The notes under the pieces were generated by a model. The model was not told the DNA's origin, did no database searches, and worked only from the letters and a program-made list of their open reading frames with translations. 64,000 bases of DNA from Pseudomonadaceae bacterium SI-3. GTDB lineage: Bacteria; Pseudomonadota; Gammaproteobacteria; Pseudomonadales; Pseudomonadaceae. Numbering within the stretch: the first letter of the stretch is position 1; each line of letters begins with the position of its first letter. Where the stretch lies: NCBI GenBank assembly GCA_004010935.1, contig CP026511.1:1364001-1428000 (forward strand). Direction: 5' to 3'. Position numbers and translations under genes: made by a program. Below, piece by piece: positions 9,162-18,396 of this stretch.

Positions 9162-9878
9162 ATGTCTCATGCCGTAGTCCGTCTTCGCGACGCGCGCCTG
9201 GCGCGTAGCGCCAAGCCGTTCATCGCACGTGGTTCGCGTACGCCCCGGTGTGCTCGCTGCCGTGTGGCCGCTAGTCATTGTTTGTGCGACTGGCTGCCAG
9301 CCGTAACGACCAACAGCGCGGTGTGCCTGATCATGCACGATATCGAGCCGCTGAAGCCGAGCAATACCGGCTGGCTGATTGCAGATATCGTGGCCGACAC
9401 CTACGCCTTCACGTGGCAGCGGACCGCTGTGGAGCCTGGTTTGCTGGAACTGCTCGCCGATACCCGATATCAGCCGGTGGTGGTCTTTCCGGGCGAGTAT
9501 GCGTCACCTGATCGGGTGGTCTCGGAGGTGAAGGCCGCGCCAGGAAAGCGTCCGCTGTTCATTCTGCTTGATGCGACCTGGACCGAGGCGCGCAAGATGT
9601 TTCGCAAAAGCCCCTACCTGAATCATCTGCCGGTGCTGAGCCTGCAAGCCGAGGTGCTGTCACGCTACCGCCTGCGCCGTTCGACGCGCAGTGAACATCT
9701 ATGCACCGCAGAAGTTGCTGCGTTGTGCCTTGGCTTAGCGGGAGATGAGCAGGGCGCGGCGGCGCTGGATACTTGGCTCGATGCATTCACCGACCATTAT
9801 CTCGGCGCCAAGCACCACCGTACGCCAGACCCTGATGATGAAACCCACAAAGCGCTGGCCGCCATGGGCCAGCGCTGA
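9162..9878 (+). CDS. tapT: DTW-domain tRNA-uridine aminocarboxypropyltransferase
   Basis: A 238-residue DTW (TDD) superfamily protein. It has a zinc-type cluster RCARCRVAASHCLCDW at about residues 29-44, the HDIEPLKPSNTGWL segment, and the signature DATWTEARKM (D-x-T-W) at about residues 135-144. In E. coli the YfiP/TapT member transfers the 3-amino-3-carboxypropyl group of S-adenosylmethionine to uridine 47 of tRNA (acp3U47). That role is carried over by family membership. The gene stands alone between two minus-strand genes. Confidence 0.85.
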   Translation: MSHAVVRLRDARLARSAKPFIARGSRTPRCARCRVAASHCLCDWLPAVTTNSAVCLIMHDIEPLKPSNTGWLIADIVADTYAFTWQRTAVEPGLLELLADTRYQPVVVFPGEYASPDRVVSEVKAAPGKRPLFILLDATWTEARKMFRKSPYLNHLPVLSLQAEVLSRYRLRRSTRSEHLCTAEVAALCLGLAGDEQGAAALDTWLDAFTDHYLGAKHHRTPDPDDETHKALAAMGQR

Positions 9879-9892
9879 ACAGGATGGGGCAC

Positions 9893-10816
9893 TCAGTGCC
9901 GCGCCACCTGTGGAATCTCGCTGGCCGCCACCACCGGTAGGTCCTTGCGCGGCCAGAGTTGTGCGGCGAGCATGCCGACGAACATCAACGCACAGCCGAA
10001 ATAGCCCCGCGGGCTGAGGCTTTCATCAAGCAGCAAGGCGCCAGCAAGCGCGGCGAACACCGCTTCGAGCGAGAGGATGATGGCCGCGTGCGAGGCAATT
10101 GCATGTTTCTGTGCCACGACTTGCAAGGTATAGCCCACGCCGACTGCAAACATTCCGCCGTAGATCAGCGCGGGTGCGGCAAGCCAGATGCTGTCCAGGC
10201 TGGCTTGCTCGAAGATTGCCGCCAAAACAAGGCTGACGACCGCACAGGTCACGAACTGCAGAAAGGCCAGGCGGATGGCATCGTGGCGACCAACGAAAAA
10301 GCTCACCAGCAATACATGAACGCCCCAGACGAAGGCGCCGGCCAGCTGTATCCAGTCGCCGGAAGCGATCTGGAAGTTCTCGTCGATGCTGAGCAAAGCC
10401 ATGCCAACCACCGCGAGCACCGCCCCCAGCCAGGTCCCAGTACCGGTTTTCTGGCCTATTACCAGCCCTAGCAGAGGCACGACGATAACGTACAGCCCGG
10501 TAATGAAACCGGAGTTGGTCACGCTCGTGAAAAGCAGGCCAACCTGTTGCAGGTTGATGCCTATAGTCAGCGCGAGTCCCATGCTGAGGCCACCCAGCAG
10601 CAAACCACGCTGCAAGAACGGTTCGTGGCGAGCGGCGCCTCGACCCTGGTGCAATAACAAGGGAAGCAACACGATTGCGCCCAATGCGAAGCGCAACCCA
10701 GTGAACAGGAACGGCCCGATGTTATCCATGCCGACCCGCTGTGCGACAAATCCGCTCCCCCAGATCATGGCCGTGATGAGCATTAGAAAGTCGGCGCGAA
10801 GGGCTTGTTTGCGCAT
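9893..10816 (-). CDS. EamA/DMT-family inner-membrane transporter
   Basis: A 307-residue protein with about ten predicted membrane helices arranged as two EamA repeats, beginning MRKQALRADFLMLITAMIWG and including GSGFVAQRVG in helix 1 and ALLLDESLSPRGYFGCALMF in the second repeat. Substrates of DMT transporters (metabolites, amino acids, drugs) cannot be predicted from sequence. I start at the ATG at 10816, just before the first helix, because the upstream 49 residues of the open frame look non-coding. Its end lies 14 bp from the end of the DTW gene (convergent). Confidence 0.85.
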   Translation of the reverse strand: MRKQALRADFLMLITAMIWGSGFVAQRVGMDNIGPFLFTGLRFALGAIVLLPLLLHQGRGAARHEPFLQRGLLLGGLSMGLALTIGINLQQVGLLFTSVTNSGFITGLYVIVVPLLGLVIGQKTGTGTWLGAVLAVVGMALLSIDENFQIASGDWIQLAGAFVWGVHVLLVSFFVGRHDAIRLAFLQFVTCAVVSLVLAAIFEQASLDSIWLAAPALIYGGMFAVGVGYTLQVVAQKHAIASHAAIILSLEAVFAALAGALLLDESLSPRGYFGCALMFVGMLAAQLWPRKDLPVVAASEIPQVARH

Positions 10817-11050
10817 GTTTGGACTCGTGCGGGAAAATCGCAAACTTTGCATTAAACCGATGCGCTTGGCCACTGCTTCGCCGTCCAGCGTGGCGGGTAG
10901 CTGATTAAATGCGGAACGATGATCGAATTTCCCGTGGTGGCGCGATATCATCACCGCGGTCACCCTCGAGCATATTGCGGGTTCTTGCCGTCCTGATTGT
11001 CAGCAACCGGCTCAGGTTGGTGTAGCGCCAATAAAAACTATAGGTCCGCC

Positions 11051-11701
11051 ATGGCTGCTTACGAAATCCTTATCGCCGATGATCACCCCCTGTTTCGCAG
11101 TGCGCTGCAGCAAGCGCTAACGCTTGGCCTGGGCGATGACGTTCGGCTTTCCGAGGCGGCTAGCATTGCCGAACTCGAAGCCCAACTGACCCGTACCTCG
11201 GACTGGGATCTGGTCTTGCTGGATTTGAACATGCCGGGCGCTTATGGATTCTCCGGGCTCGTGTTGCTGCGAGGGCAGTATCCCCAGCTGCCTGTGGTAA
11301 TGATCTCCGCGCAGGAAGACGCTGCGGTTGTAGCTCGTTCGCGCGAGTTTGGCGCCAGTGGTTTCATCCCCAAGTCCAGTTCACTCGAGACGATCCAGCA
11401 GGCCGTGCGGGTCGTGCTTGACGGTGATGTCTGGTGGCCTAGCAACATTGATGATGTGGCGCATGTCAGCGCCGAAGCCAAAGCCGCTAGCGAAGGGCTC
11501 GCGAGCCTCACGCCCCAGCAGTTTCGCGTGCTGACCATGGTGTGCGACGGTTTGTTAAACAAACAGATCGCCTATGAGCTCAGCGTTTCCGAAGCGACCA
11601 TCAAGGCGCATGTGACCGCAATCTTCCGCAAGCTGGGCGTTCGCACCCGGACCCAGGCAGCTCTGCTCTTGCAGCAGATGGGCTCAATTCCCAGCAGCTG
11701 A
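11051..11701 (+). CDS. erdR: LuxR-type response regulator ErdR
   Basis: A 216-residue two-component regulator. The receiver domain has the acidic pair in IADDHP, the phospho-Asp in LLDLNMPG (about residue 57) and the Lys in FIPKSSS. The C-terminal LuxR helix-turn-helix includes LTPQQFRVLTMVCDGLLNKQ and VSEATIKAHVTAIFRKLGV. The P. aeruginosa orthologue ErdR controls ethanol oxidation genes, and the related CrbR controls acetyl-CoA synthetase. No cognate kinase is adjacent, so it is an orphan regulator here. The ATG at 11051 begins MAAYEILIADDH. Confidence 0.85.
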   Translation: MAAYEILIADDHPLFRSALQQALTLGLGDDVRLSEAASIAELEAQLTRTSDWDLVLLDLNMPGAYGFSGLVLLRGQYPQLPVVMISAQEDAAVVARSREFGASGFIPKSSSLETIQQAVRVVLDGDVWWPSNIDDVAHVSAEAKAASEGLASLTPQQFRVLTMVCDGLLNKQIAYELSVSEATIKAHVTAIFRKLGVRTRTQAALLLQQMGSIPSS

Positions 11702-11747
11702 CAACCGTTTCGGCCTGCCGATGCCTCGCTAATCTCGATTCTCCACC

Positions 11748-12674
11748 TTACGCAATCGCCGGCAGTACGATCTCATCACTTCGACGGATGCCGGCTGTCA
11801 GCGCGCGGCATTGCTCGATGAATTCGCGCATCGCAGCGGTCTGGTATTTCAACGAGTGCCAGATGAAATAGAACTGCCGGGCAAGATCCAGTTCGGGTGT
11901 TTCCAGAGCGACCAGACTGCCGCGGCGGAATGCATCGCGTAGCGCCAGCCTGGAAATGCAGCCAATCCCGAGCCCAGATTCAACGGCTCGCTTGATCGCC
12001 TCGGTATGCTCCAGCTCAAGCCGAATGTTCAGCTTGGCGGGATGATGGCGCATGGCATGGTCGAATGTCAGGCGCGTACCGGAGCCCTGTTCGCGGAGAA
12101 TCCAGGCTTCCCGCGAGAGCTGTTCCAGACTTACCGCAGTGTGCTCAGCCAGCGCGTGCTGAGGTGCACAAAACACCACCAGTTCATCCTCGACCCAAGG
12201 CAGTACCTCGATCTCCGGGTGCTGACAGTCGCCTTCGATCAGACCTAAGTCAAGTTCATGTTGCGCAACCTGTTGGACAATATGAGCGGTGTTCTGAACG
12301 TGCAGCTTCACGCGGCACTCAGGGTGGCGTTGCATAAAACTGCCGATCAGCAAGGTGGCAAGGTAGTTGCCGATCGTCAGGGTGGCACCCACGCTGAGCG
12401 AGCCGAAGCCGGTCTTGCCAGCCAGTAGATCCTCGATGGCTTTAGCCTGATCGAGCAAGCCTACTGCCTGCGGTAAGAGCTGGTGGCCCAATGCATTCAG
12501 CCACAATCGTTTACCCGCACGGTCGAACAGCTGGCACCCCGACTGGCGTTCCAGTTCAGCCAGCGAAGTGCTGGTCGCGGACTGGGATAGGGCGAGACTT
12601 TCGGCCGCACGCGAGACACTTTCGTGCCGCGCGAATGCGACGAATACTTGAAGCTGACGGAGCGTGAAATGCAT
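11748..12674 (-). CDS. finR: LysR-family regulator FinR
   Basis: A 308-residue LysR-type transcription factor. The N-terminal winged helix spans residues 1-60 (LRQLQVFVAFARHESVSRAAESL, then SQSATSTSLAELERQSG) and the co-inducer domain follows from about residue 90. It is transcribed divergently from fpr, the arrangement known for FinR, the activator of ferredoxin-NADP+ reductase under superoxide stress in pseudomonads. The function is assigned from this context plus overall similarity. The start codon lies within 115 bp of the fpr start, so the two share a control region. Confidence 0.88.
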   Translation of the reverse strand: MHFTLRQLQVFVAFARHESVSRAAESLALSQSATSTSLAELERQSGCQLFDRAGKRLWLNALGHQLLPQAVGLLDQAKAIEDLLAGKTGFGSLSVGATLTIGNYLATLLIGSFMQRHPECRVKLHVQNTAHIVQQVAQHELDLGLIEGDCQHPEIEVLPWVEDELVVFCAPQHALAEHTAVSLEQLSREAWILREQGSGTRLTFDHAMRHHPAKLNIRLELEHTEAIKRAVESGLGIGCISRLALRDAFRRGSLVALETPELDLARQFYFIWHSLKYQTAAMREFIEQCRALTAGIRRSDEIVLPAIA

Positions 12675-12685
12675 ATCTATATAAC

Positions 12686-12700
12686 CGATAACATATATCG
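12686..12700. promoter_or_regulatory. Palindrome in the finR-fpr control region
   Basis: CGATA-ACATA-TATCG is an interrupted palindrome (15 bp) in an AT-rich stretch immediately upstream of finR and about 90 bp before fpr. It has the shape of a LysR-type operator (inverted half-sites, T-N11-A like). Binding by FinR is an inference. Confidence 0.5.
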
Positions 12701-12787
12701 TTAATATTCGTTTAGCGGATATTAGTCGGGCCAGTAAACTAGTGGCAAATATTGACGCGCCATCGCGCGCTAGAAGGGGAGCACTAC

Positions 12788-13564
12788 ATGAGCAACCTGA
12801 ACGTTGAGCGAGTCCTCAGTGTGCATCACTGGAACGACACGCTGTTCAGTTTCAAAACCACCCGCAATCCGGGTCTGCGCTTTGAAAACGGCCAGTTCGT
12901 GATGATTGGTCTCGAAGTGGAAGGGCGACCCCTAATGCGCGCTTACAGCATTGCCAGCCCCAACTATGAAGAACATCTCGAGTTCTTCAGCATCAAGGTT
13001 CCAGATGGTCCGCTGACGTCTCGACTGCAGCACCTCAAGGAAGGCGACTCACTGATGGTCAGTCGCAAGCCGACCGGAACGCTGGTATTGGACGACCTGT
13101 TGCCTGCCAAGCATCTCTACCTGTTGAGCACCGGGACTGGTCTGGCGCCCTTTATGAGCGTGATCCAGGATCCGGAAACCTATGAGCGCTTCGAGAAGGT
13201 CATCCTGGTGCACGGCGTTCGTTACGTTAATGAAGTCGCCTATCGTGAATTCATCACCGAGCATTTGCCACAAAACGAATTCTTTGGCGAAGCGCTGAAA
13301 GAAAAACTGATCTATTACCCCACCGTCACTCGCGAGCCGTTCGAGAATCAGGGCCGTCTAACTGACCTGATGCGCAGCGGCAAGTTGTTTGCGGATATCG
13401 GGCTACCTCCGATCAACCCTGAAGATGACCGCGCGATGATCTGTGGCAGCCCGAGCATGTTGGCTGAAACCAGCGAAGTGCTGGACAGCTTCGGCCTTAA
13501 GGCGTCGCCGCGTATGGGTGACCCGGGCCACTACCTGATCGAGCGAGCATTCGTCGAGAAGTGA
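12788..13564 (+). CDS. fpr: Ferredoxin-NADP+ reductase
   Basis: A 258-residue FAD flavoenzyme exchanging electrons between NADPH and ferredoxin/flavodoxin. The FAD site RAYSIASPNYEEHLEFFS is at about residues 51-68, and the NADP-binding GTGLAPFMSVIQD at about residues 113-125. AMICGSPSML is near the C-terminus, which ends in the family-typical YLIERAFVEK. The ATG at 12788 is preceded by AAGGGGAGC. It is controlled by the divergent finR in related species and is followed by a strong terminator. Confidence 0.96.
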   Translation: MSNLNVERVLSVHHWNDTLFSFKTTRNPGLRFENGQFVMIGLEVEGRPLMRAYSIASPNYEEHLEFFSIKVPDGPLTSRLQHLKEGDSLMVSRKPTGTLVLDDLLPAKHLYLLSTGTGLAPFMSVIQDPETYERFEKVILVHGVRYVNEVAYREFITEHLPQNEFFGEALKEKLIYYPTVTREPFENQGRLTDLMRSGKLFADIGLPPINPEDDRAMICGSPSMLAETSEVLDSFGLKASPRMGDPGHYLIERAFVEK

Positions 13565-13584
13565 TCGGTCGTTGGGATGCAATG

Positions 13585-13617
13585 AACCGGCTACGCATTG
13601 CGTCAGCCGGTTTTTTT
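13585..13617 (+). terminator. Rho-independent terminator of fpr
   Basis: AACCGGCT and AGCCGGTT pair perfectly around a 12-nt loop and are followed by a run of seven T, 20 bp after the fpr stop. Confidence 0.9.
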
Positions 13618-13625
13618 CTGCGTGT

Positions 13626-14111
13626 TCAGAGGTAGGTGGCACAGCACTTCTTGAACTTCTGACCGCTGCCGCAAGGGCAGGGGTCGTTGCGGCCGGCCTT
13701 CAGCGGTGTGGTGGAGTCGATGAAATACCAGCATCCGTCGTGCTGAACAAAAGCCGAACGCTCATGTTGAGCATGTTCGCCTGCCCCGTCGTGCCAGCGG
13801 GCTGTGAAGCTGACCAGCGCATGTTCCGGCTGGCCGCCGAACACCTGACTTTCTTCGACCTCGAGGCCCAGCCAAGTGCTGTTGGCGCTCCACTCCTTCA
13901 TCGCCTGGAGGTCCAAGGCTTGCTGTTGCGCCGGTAGAGTGGTTGACCGAAGGTAATCGATGGCCCCGACAACATAGGCGGTGTATCGCGAACGCATCAA
14001 TCGTTCCGCGCTAGGTGCCGACAGACCTTGATGATACCGACCGCAACATTTGCCGTAAGGATCGCCGCTGCCACAGGGGCAATTCGCAGCTGCCCGTTGA
14101 TCATCAGTCAT
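13626..14111 (-). CDS. YchJ-family SEC-C protein
   Basis: A 161-residue cytoplasmic protein with two SEC-C zinc motifs, [14 protein letters not shown] near the N-terminus (residues ~12-25) and [15 protein letters not shown] at the C-terminus, flanking an NTF2-like YchJ core ([18 protein letters not shown]). The biochemical role of YchJ proteins is not established; the zinc motif resembles that of SecA. It lies 6 bp from the following minus-strand gene and is probably transcribed with it. Confidence 0.88.
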   Translation of the reverse strand: MTDDQRAAANCPCGSGDPYGKCCGRYHQGLSAPSAERLMRSRYTAYVVGAIDYLRSTTLPAQQQALDLQAMKEWSANSTWLGLEVEESQVFGGQPEHALVSFTARWHDGAGEHAQHERSAFVQHDGCWYFIDSTTPLKAGRNDPCPCGSGQKFKKCCATYL

Positions 14112-14117
14112 CGTTGG

Positions 14118-14615
14118 TTACCACCAATATTTGCCGAACATTTGCGGATTGGCCCAGAACTTCGCGTTGAGCCAATCTGGAACCTGCTTGTAATCAAGCA
14201 GGTCGTAGGTGAAGAGGGTCACCGTTTGGCCGCCTCGTTCGAAACGTGCGCTGACTTGTAGTGCCAGGGAGAAGAAGTCAGTTGCCTGCCAGTCGCACGC
14301 GTTCAGATCGACCAAAACCGCCATGCGGTTGGTATTGAGATTGCGAATACCACCGAGCAGCTGCAGGCCGTCGCGCTTCGAAAGATGTTCCAGGCAGTCG
14401 GCGACCAATGCCAGATCGTAGCGGCGGTCGGCGAGGTCTGCGGGAAGAGGGCCGGTTGGTGTACGGTCAATCTGACTGTTGTCGTGACTGCGGCTGAATG
14501 CTTCGATGGCGGGCAGTTCGCTGCGGCCGACATAAAGCAATCGCGCCGGGCGTTGTTGCTCCAACAGGGCGGCCAGAGCTTGCTGTGGCGTCTGCGATGA
14601 GCGGGATGCTGTCAA
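14118..14615 (-). CDS. Conserved hypothetical protein (DUF6231-like)
   Basis: A 165-residue protein with a Rossmann-like, methyltransferase-resembling pattern: ARLLYVGRSELPAIEAFSR, then YDLALVADCLEHLSKRDG. It lacks an obvious SAM-binding GxGxG. Homologues in pseudomonads are annotated as hypothetical, and I associate the sequence with DUF6231 from memory. The gene is immediately upstream of the YchJ-family gene on the same strand. Confidence 0.7.
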   Translation of the reverse strand: MTASRSSQTPQQALAALLEQQRPARLLYVGRSELPAIEAFSRSHDNSQIDRTPTGPLPADLADRRYDLALVADCLEHLSKRDGLQLLGGIRNLNTNRMAVLVDLNACDWQATDFFSLALQVSARFERGGQTVTLFTYDLLDYKQVPDWLNAKFWANPQMFGKYWW

Positions 14616-14789
14616 ACCGGGATTCCTCGTTATCAGGCGTGGCGGAACGCAAAAATTGCAGTCCGCTCAGTCTGCCAAAGTATAAAGACTAGCGCGCAGG
14701 CGCCTGCCGTCCTAGTCTCGATATAACTGGAGCTGCTTATGCTATTGCGCATAACGCTCTGGCCGATCCCACATTAGGAGGCTTTAACG

Positions 14790-15428
14790 ATGAGTAGCTT
14801 ACGGACAGCAGTACCCGTGATTGTGATGACCACCTTTCTGGCCGGCTGCGCAGGGGTGCAGAAGCAGGATTGGCCCAGTTGTGCGGCTGTTGGCGGCGTA
14901 ACCGGTGCCGCGCTGGGTGCGATAGAAAGCAGTACCTATACTGGCTATGGCGCCTTGATTGGCGGCGGCATGGCTGCAGCCTACTGCTGGGCCAATGGAA
15001 CCGAGCAGGAGACTGTCGCCGTTGTAGAGACAGTTGAACCTGCCCCAGTGACAGAGCCGGAGCCCGAGCCAGTGCTGGAAGCCGTACGGGTGGAGCTGGA
15101 CGTAAAATTCGACTTCGATAAAGCGACTATCCGTCAGGACGCCTACGATGACATCGAAGTGCTTGCTGACTTCATGAAGCAGTACGATCAGACCTCGACG
15201 ACTGTAGAGGGCCACACTGATGCCATCGGTACTGATGCCTATAACCAGCGTCTGTCCATGCAGCGTGCCCAGTCCGTTCGCGATGCGCTGGTCAACCGCT
15301 ACGGTGTCGAGGCCAGCCGTCTAGAGGCTATTGGCTATGGTGAATCGCGTCCGATCGCTGACAACTCGACTGAGTTGGGTCGTGCCATCAACCGTCGTGT
15401 TGAGGCTTCGGTCGAAGCGCGCCCATAA
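14790..15428 (+). CDS. OmpA-family lipoprotein with glycine-zipper segment
   Basis: A 212-residue envelope protein. The signal peptide ends in the lipobox LAGC (Cys20), then comes a glycine-rich segment (GGVTGAALGAIESSTYTGYG, and GGGMAA). A Pro/Glu-rich linker follows (about residues 75-95), then an OmpA-C peptidoglycan-binding domain with VEGHTDAIGTDAYNQRLS and GRAINRRVEA. A very strong TTAGGAGG site precedes the ATG. The likely role is tethering the outer membrane to peptidoglycan; this is known for the domain and inferred here. Confidence 0.88.
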   Translation: MSSLRTAVPVIVMTTFLAGCAGVQKQDWPSCAAVGGVTGAALGAIESSTYTGYGALIGGGMAAAYCWANGTEQETVAVVETVEPAPVTEPEPEPVLEAVRVELDVKFDFDKATIRQDAYDDIEVLADFMKQYDQTSTTVEGHTDAIGTDAYNQRLSMQRAQSVRDALVNRYGVEASRLEAIGYGESRPIADNSTELGRAINRRVEASVEARP

Positions 15429-15570
15429 CGCGAGCGATGCATAGTTACCGGGTGTACCTGGCCGTGTGAATTTGTAGCGATCTGAGGTCAGGCTGCTTTC
15501 GCAGCCTGACGGAGGACCGCAGCTTTCACATGGTCTGGATGCCCGGTGTTTTTGATAACGGACGCTGGTG

Positions 15571-16035
15571 TTAGAACAGCGGCCGTGCGCTTGCCAGCGC
15601 CACCACAGCCAGGCCCAACAGTAGGTTGATACCGACCAGCTTGCGGATTCTGCCCAGTGCAGCGCCACCTTCCGGCCAGTTCTGCTCGGCGATAGCGCGC
15701 TTGAGTTCAGGCAGCTGCAGCAGTTGTATGCGCAGAAACAGCGCAAGCATCACCAAGAACACTCCAGTCATGATGTGGACGTAGCGGGGGGCAGCCTCTA
15801 GCCCGTCAAAGCGCATGTGCCACATGCCGATACCACTGATCGGCAGAACCAGTACCGAAACCCACACCCACTGAAAGAAGCGGCGGAATACTTCGGCCCA
15901 CAGCTTCAGCCGTTCCGGCGCCTGCAACTCGGAAACAGCAGCAGGACGAAGCACCATCCAGGCGAAAAACATGCCCCCGACCCATATCAGTGCAGCCAGT
16001 ACGTGAAGTGAATAGGGCGCAGCGAATGCTGTCAT
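15571..16035 (-). CDS. CopD-like four-helix membrane protein
   Basis: A 154-residue integral membrane protein with four predicted helices, starting MTAFAAPYSLHVLAALIWVGGMFFAWMVL. The His in the first helix and the W-V-G-G-M-F pattern are typical of the CopD/Hem-J-like superfamily. Copper transport or haem binding cannot be decided from the sequence. It is divergent from the dinG-like gene and shares its promoter region. Confidence 0.75.
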   Translation of the reverse strand: MTAFAAPYSLHVLAALIWVGGMFFAWMVLRPAAVSELQAPERLKLWAEVFRRFFQWVWVSVLVLPISGIGMWHMRFDGLEAAPRYVHIMTGVFLVMLALFLRIQLLQLPELKRAIAEQNWPEGGAALGRIRKLVGINLLLGLAVVALASARPLF

Positions 16036-16094
16036 GGGAATTCTCCGGTGGCGGTTGAGGAAACGCGCGTTATCATAGCGACCCTTCCGAAGTA

Positions 16095-16110
16095 CTGAAA
16101 ATATATACAG
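16095..16110 (+). promoter_or_regulatory. LexA (SOS) box upstream of the dinG-like gene
   Basis: CTGAAAATATATACAG fits CTG-N10-CAG with a fully AT core and a canonical TATACAG right half, 11 bp upstream of the dinG start. E. coli dinG is SOS-regulated, so the site agrees with known control of the family. Confidence 0.82.
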
Positions 16111-16121
16111 CCTCCGCGCCC

Positions 16122-18266
16122 ATGCTCAGCACCGAACTCAAGTCCCAGATCCAGGGCGCCTATACTCAGTTCCTCGACGCCAAAGGTCTCAAGCCCCGCT
16201 ATGGTCAGCGTCTGATGATTGCCGAGGTGGCGAAAGTCCTGGGCGCAATCAAAGCCGACGACGAAGGGCGGCGAGATGGGGAGCCGGCAATCGTTGCGGT
16301 CGAGGCCGGGACCGGCACCGGAAAGACGGTCGCTTACAGCCTGGCTGCGATTCCTACGGCCAAAGCGGCAGGCAAGCGTCTGGTGATCGCGACGGCTACG
16401 GTCGCCTTGCAAGAACAGATCGTGCACAAAGATTTGCCGGACCTGATGCGCAACAGCGGCTTGAACTTTTCCTTTGCTTTGGCCAAGGGGCGCGGTCGTT
16501 ATCTTTGCCTGTCCAAGCTAGACGCGCTGCTGCAGGAAGGCCAGGCACAGAGCGCTACCGCTCAGTTGTTCGAAGAAGAAGGCTTTCGCATTGATGTCGA
16601 TGAGCGCAGCGAGAAGCTGTTCGGCAGCATGATCGAGAAGCTCGCGGGTAATCGTTGGGATGGTGATCGCGACAGCTGGCCGGAAGAGCTGGCCGACCCC
16701 GACTGGGCGCGCCTGACGACCGATCACAGCCAGTGCACCGGACGCCACTGTCCCAACTTCCAGCAATGCGCGTTCTACAAAGCGCGCGAAGGCATGACCA
16801 AGGTCGACGTCATTGTCACCAATCACGACATGGTGCTTGCCGACCTGGCGTTGGGCGGCGGGGCGGTGTTGCCCGACCCGCGCGACACGCTCTATGTCTT
16901 TGATGAAGGCCATCACCTGCCAGACAAGGCGATCGGGCATTTCGCTCACTTTACCCGCCTGCGTTCCACTGCCGAGTGGCTTGCTCAGGTCGAAAAAAAC
17001 CTGACCAAGCTGCTCGCCCAGCATCCGTTGCCGGGCGATCTCGGCCGGCTGATCGAAGCCGTGCCGGAGATCGCCCGGGATTTGCGCAGCCAGCAGCAGT
17101 TCATGTTCAGTGCCTGTGAACAGCTGGCTGACTTTCGACCCGGCGAGGATATGGAGGGGCGTGAGAGGCCACGACACCGTTTTGTCGGCGGCGTGGTTCC
17201 GGAGCATCTGATCGAGCTGGGTATCGAGCTGAAAAAGGGTTTCGCCAAGCTCAACGATCTGTTCACACGTCTTACTGAATTGCTCAAGGAGGCGATGGAT
17301 GGCGAGGCGGGTGTTGGCATCGCCAGCCATCAGGCCGAAGAGTGGTACCCGCTATTCGGCAGTCTGCTAACTCGCGCACAGGGCAACTGGGAGCTATGGA
17401 CGGCCTTCACCGTCGACGATCCGGAGGACAGTCCGCCGATGGCGCGCTGGCTGACGCTGGCCGAAGGCGGCGCGCTGTTCGATATCGAGGTCAACGCCAG
17501 CCCGATCCTCGCGGCTGAAACGTTGCGCCGCAATCTGTGGAACGTCTGCTACGGCGCATTGGTGACCTCGGCGACGCTCACCGCATTGAACAGTTTCGAT
17601 CGCTATCGCATGCGTGCCGGGCTGCCACGCTGTGCCGTCACCGCGGTGGTGCCGAGCCCGTTTCATCATGCAGACGCCGGCGTGCTGAGGGTGCCCGATC
17701 TTAAAGCTGACCCGCGTGATGCAGCTGCGCATACAGCAGCCATCGTGCGGGATCTGCCGGAGCTGGTGGAGGATTCGCGCGGCACGCTGGTGCTTTTCTC
17801 CTCACGCAAACAGATGCAAGACGTATTCGACGGGCTGGAGCGTGACTGGCGTAGACGGGTGCTCATTCAGGGCAATCTGTCCAAGCAGGAGACACTCAAC
17901 AAGCACAAGGCGCGCGTGGATGATGGGGAGAAGAGCGTGCTGTTCGGGCTCGCCAGTTTCGCGGAAGGTGTCGATCTCCCTGGGGCTTATTGCGAGCATG
18001 TTGTCATCGCCAAGATCCCCTTCGCGGTACCTGATGACCCGGTTGAGGCGGCGCTGGCCGAGTGGATCGAGGCACGAGGCGGCAATCCATTTATGGAAAT
18101 CGCCGTGCCAGATGCCTCGTTGCGCCTGGTTCAGGCCTGCGGCAGGTTGCTGCGTACCGAAGAGGACCGCGGCACTATTACGCTGCTTGATCGACGGGTC
18201 GTCACGCAGCGCTACGGGAAAGCCATTCTTAACGCGCTGCCGCCGTTCCGGCGAGAGATTGGCTAA
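16122..18266 (+). CDS. dinG: ATP-dependent DNA helicase DinG
   Basis: A 714-residue XPD-like superfamily 2 helicase. Walker A GTGTGKT lies at about residues 64-70. Four cysteines of the Fe-S cluster domain are present (one in RYLCLSK, three in HSQCTGRHCPNFQQCAF), the DEAH-type box reads DEGHH, and motif VI is near QACGRLLRTEEDRG. The family unwinds forked DNA, D-loops and R-loops, and helps replication through transcribed regions. A LexA box sits just upstream of the ATG. The frame is complete. Confidence 0.93.
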   Translation: MLSTELKSQIQGAYTQFLDAKGLKPRYGQRLMIAEVAKVLGAIKADDEGRRDGEPAIVAVEAGTGTGKTVAYSLAAIPTAKAAGKRLVIATATVALQEQIVHKDLPDLMRNSGLNFSFALAKGRGRYLCLSKLDALLQEGQAQSATAQLFEEEGFRIDVDERSEKLFGSMIEKLAGNRWDGDRDSWPEELADPDWARLTTDHSQCTGRHCPNFQQCAFYKAREGMTKVDVIVTNHDMVLADLALGGGAVLPDPRDTLYVFDEGHHLPDKAIGHFAHFTRLRSTAEWLAQVEKNLTKLLAQHPLPGDLGRLIEAVPEIARDLRSQQQFMFSACEQLADFRPGEDMEGRERPRHRFVGGVVPEHLIELGIELKKGFAKLNDLFTRLTELLKEAMDGEAGVGIASHQAEEWYPLFGSLLTRAQGNWELWTAFTVDDPEDSPPMARWLTLAEGGALFDIEVNASPILAAETLRRNLWNVCYGALVTSATLTALNSFDRYRMRAGLPRCAVTAVVPSPFHHADAGVLRVPDLKADPRDAAAHTAAIVRDLPELVEDSRGTLVLFSSRKQMQDVFDGLERDWRRRVLIQGNLSKQETLNKHKARVDDGEKSVLFGLASFAEGVDLPGAYCEHVVIAKIPFAVPDDPVEAALAEWIEARGGNPFMEIAVPDASLRLVQACGRLLRTEEDRGTITLLDRRVVTQRYGKAILNALPPFRREIG

Positions 18267-18396
18267 CCGCCTCGGCGGCCATCATGAGGCGTCATTCAAA
18301 AGGCTGATAGGACAATCATTCTCGACGGGGCTGTTCCTTTGAGGCAATGTGGCTGAAACACTGCTCGCCAGTCATACCAACCTAGAGGGCGCAAGC

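Noticed and set aside
16518..17330. 270-codon open frame antisense to dinG
   Set aside because: Shadow frame inside a complete helicase gene.
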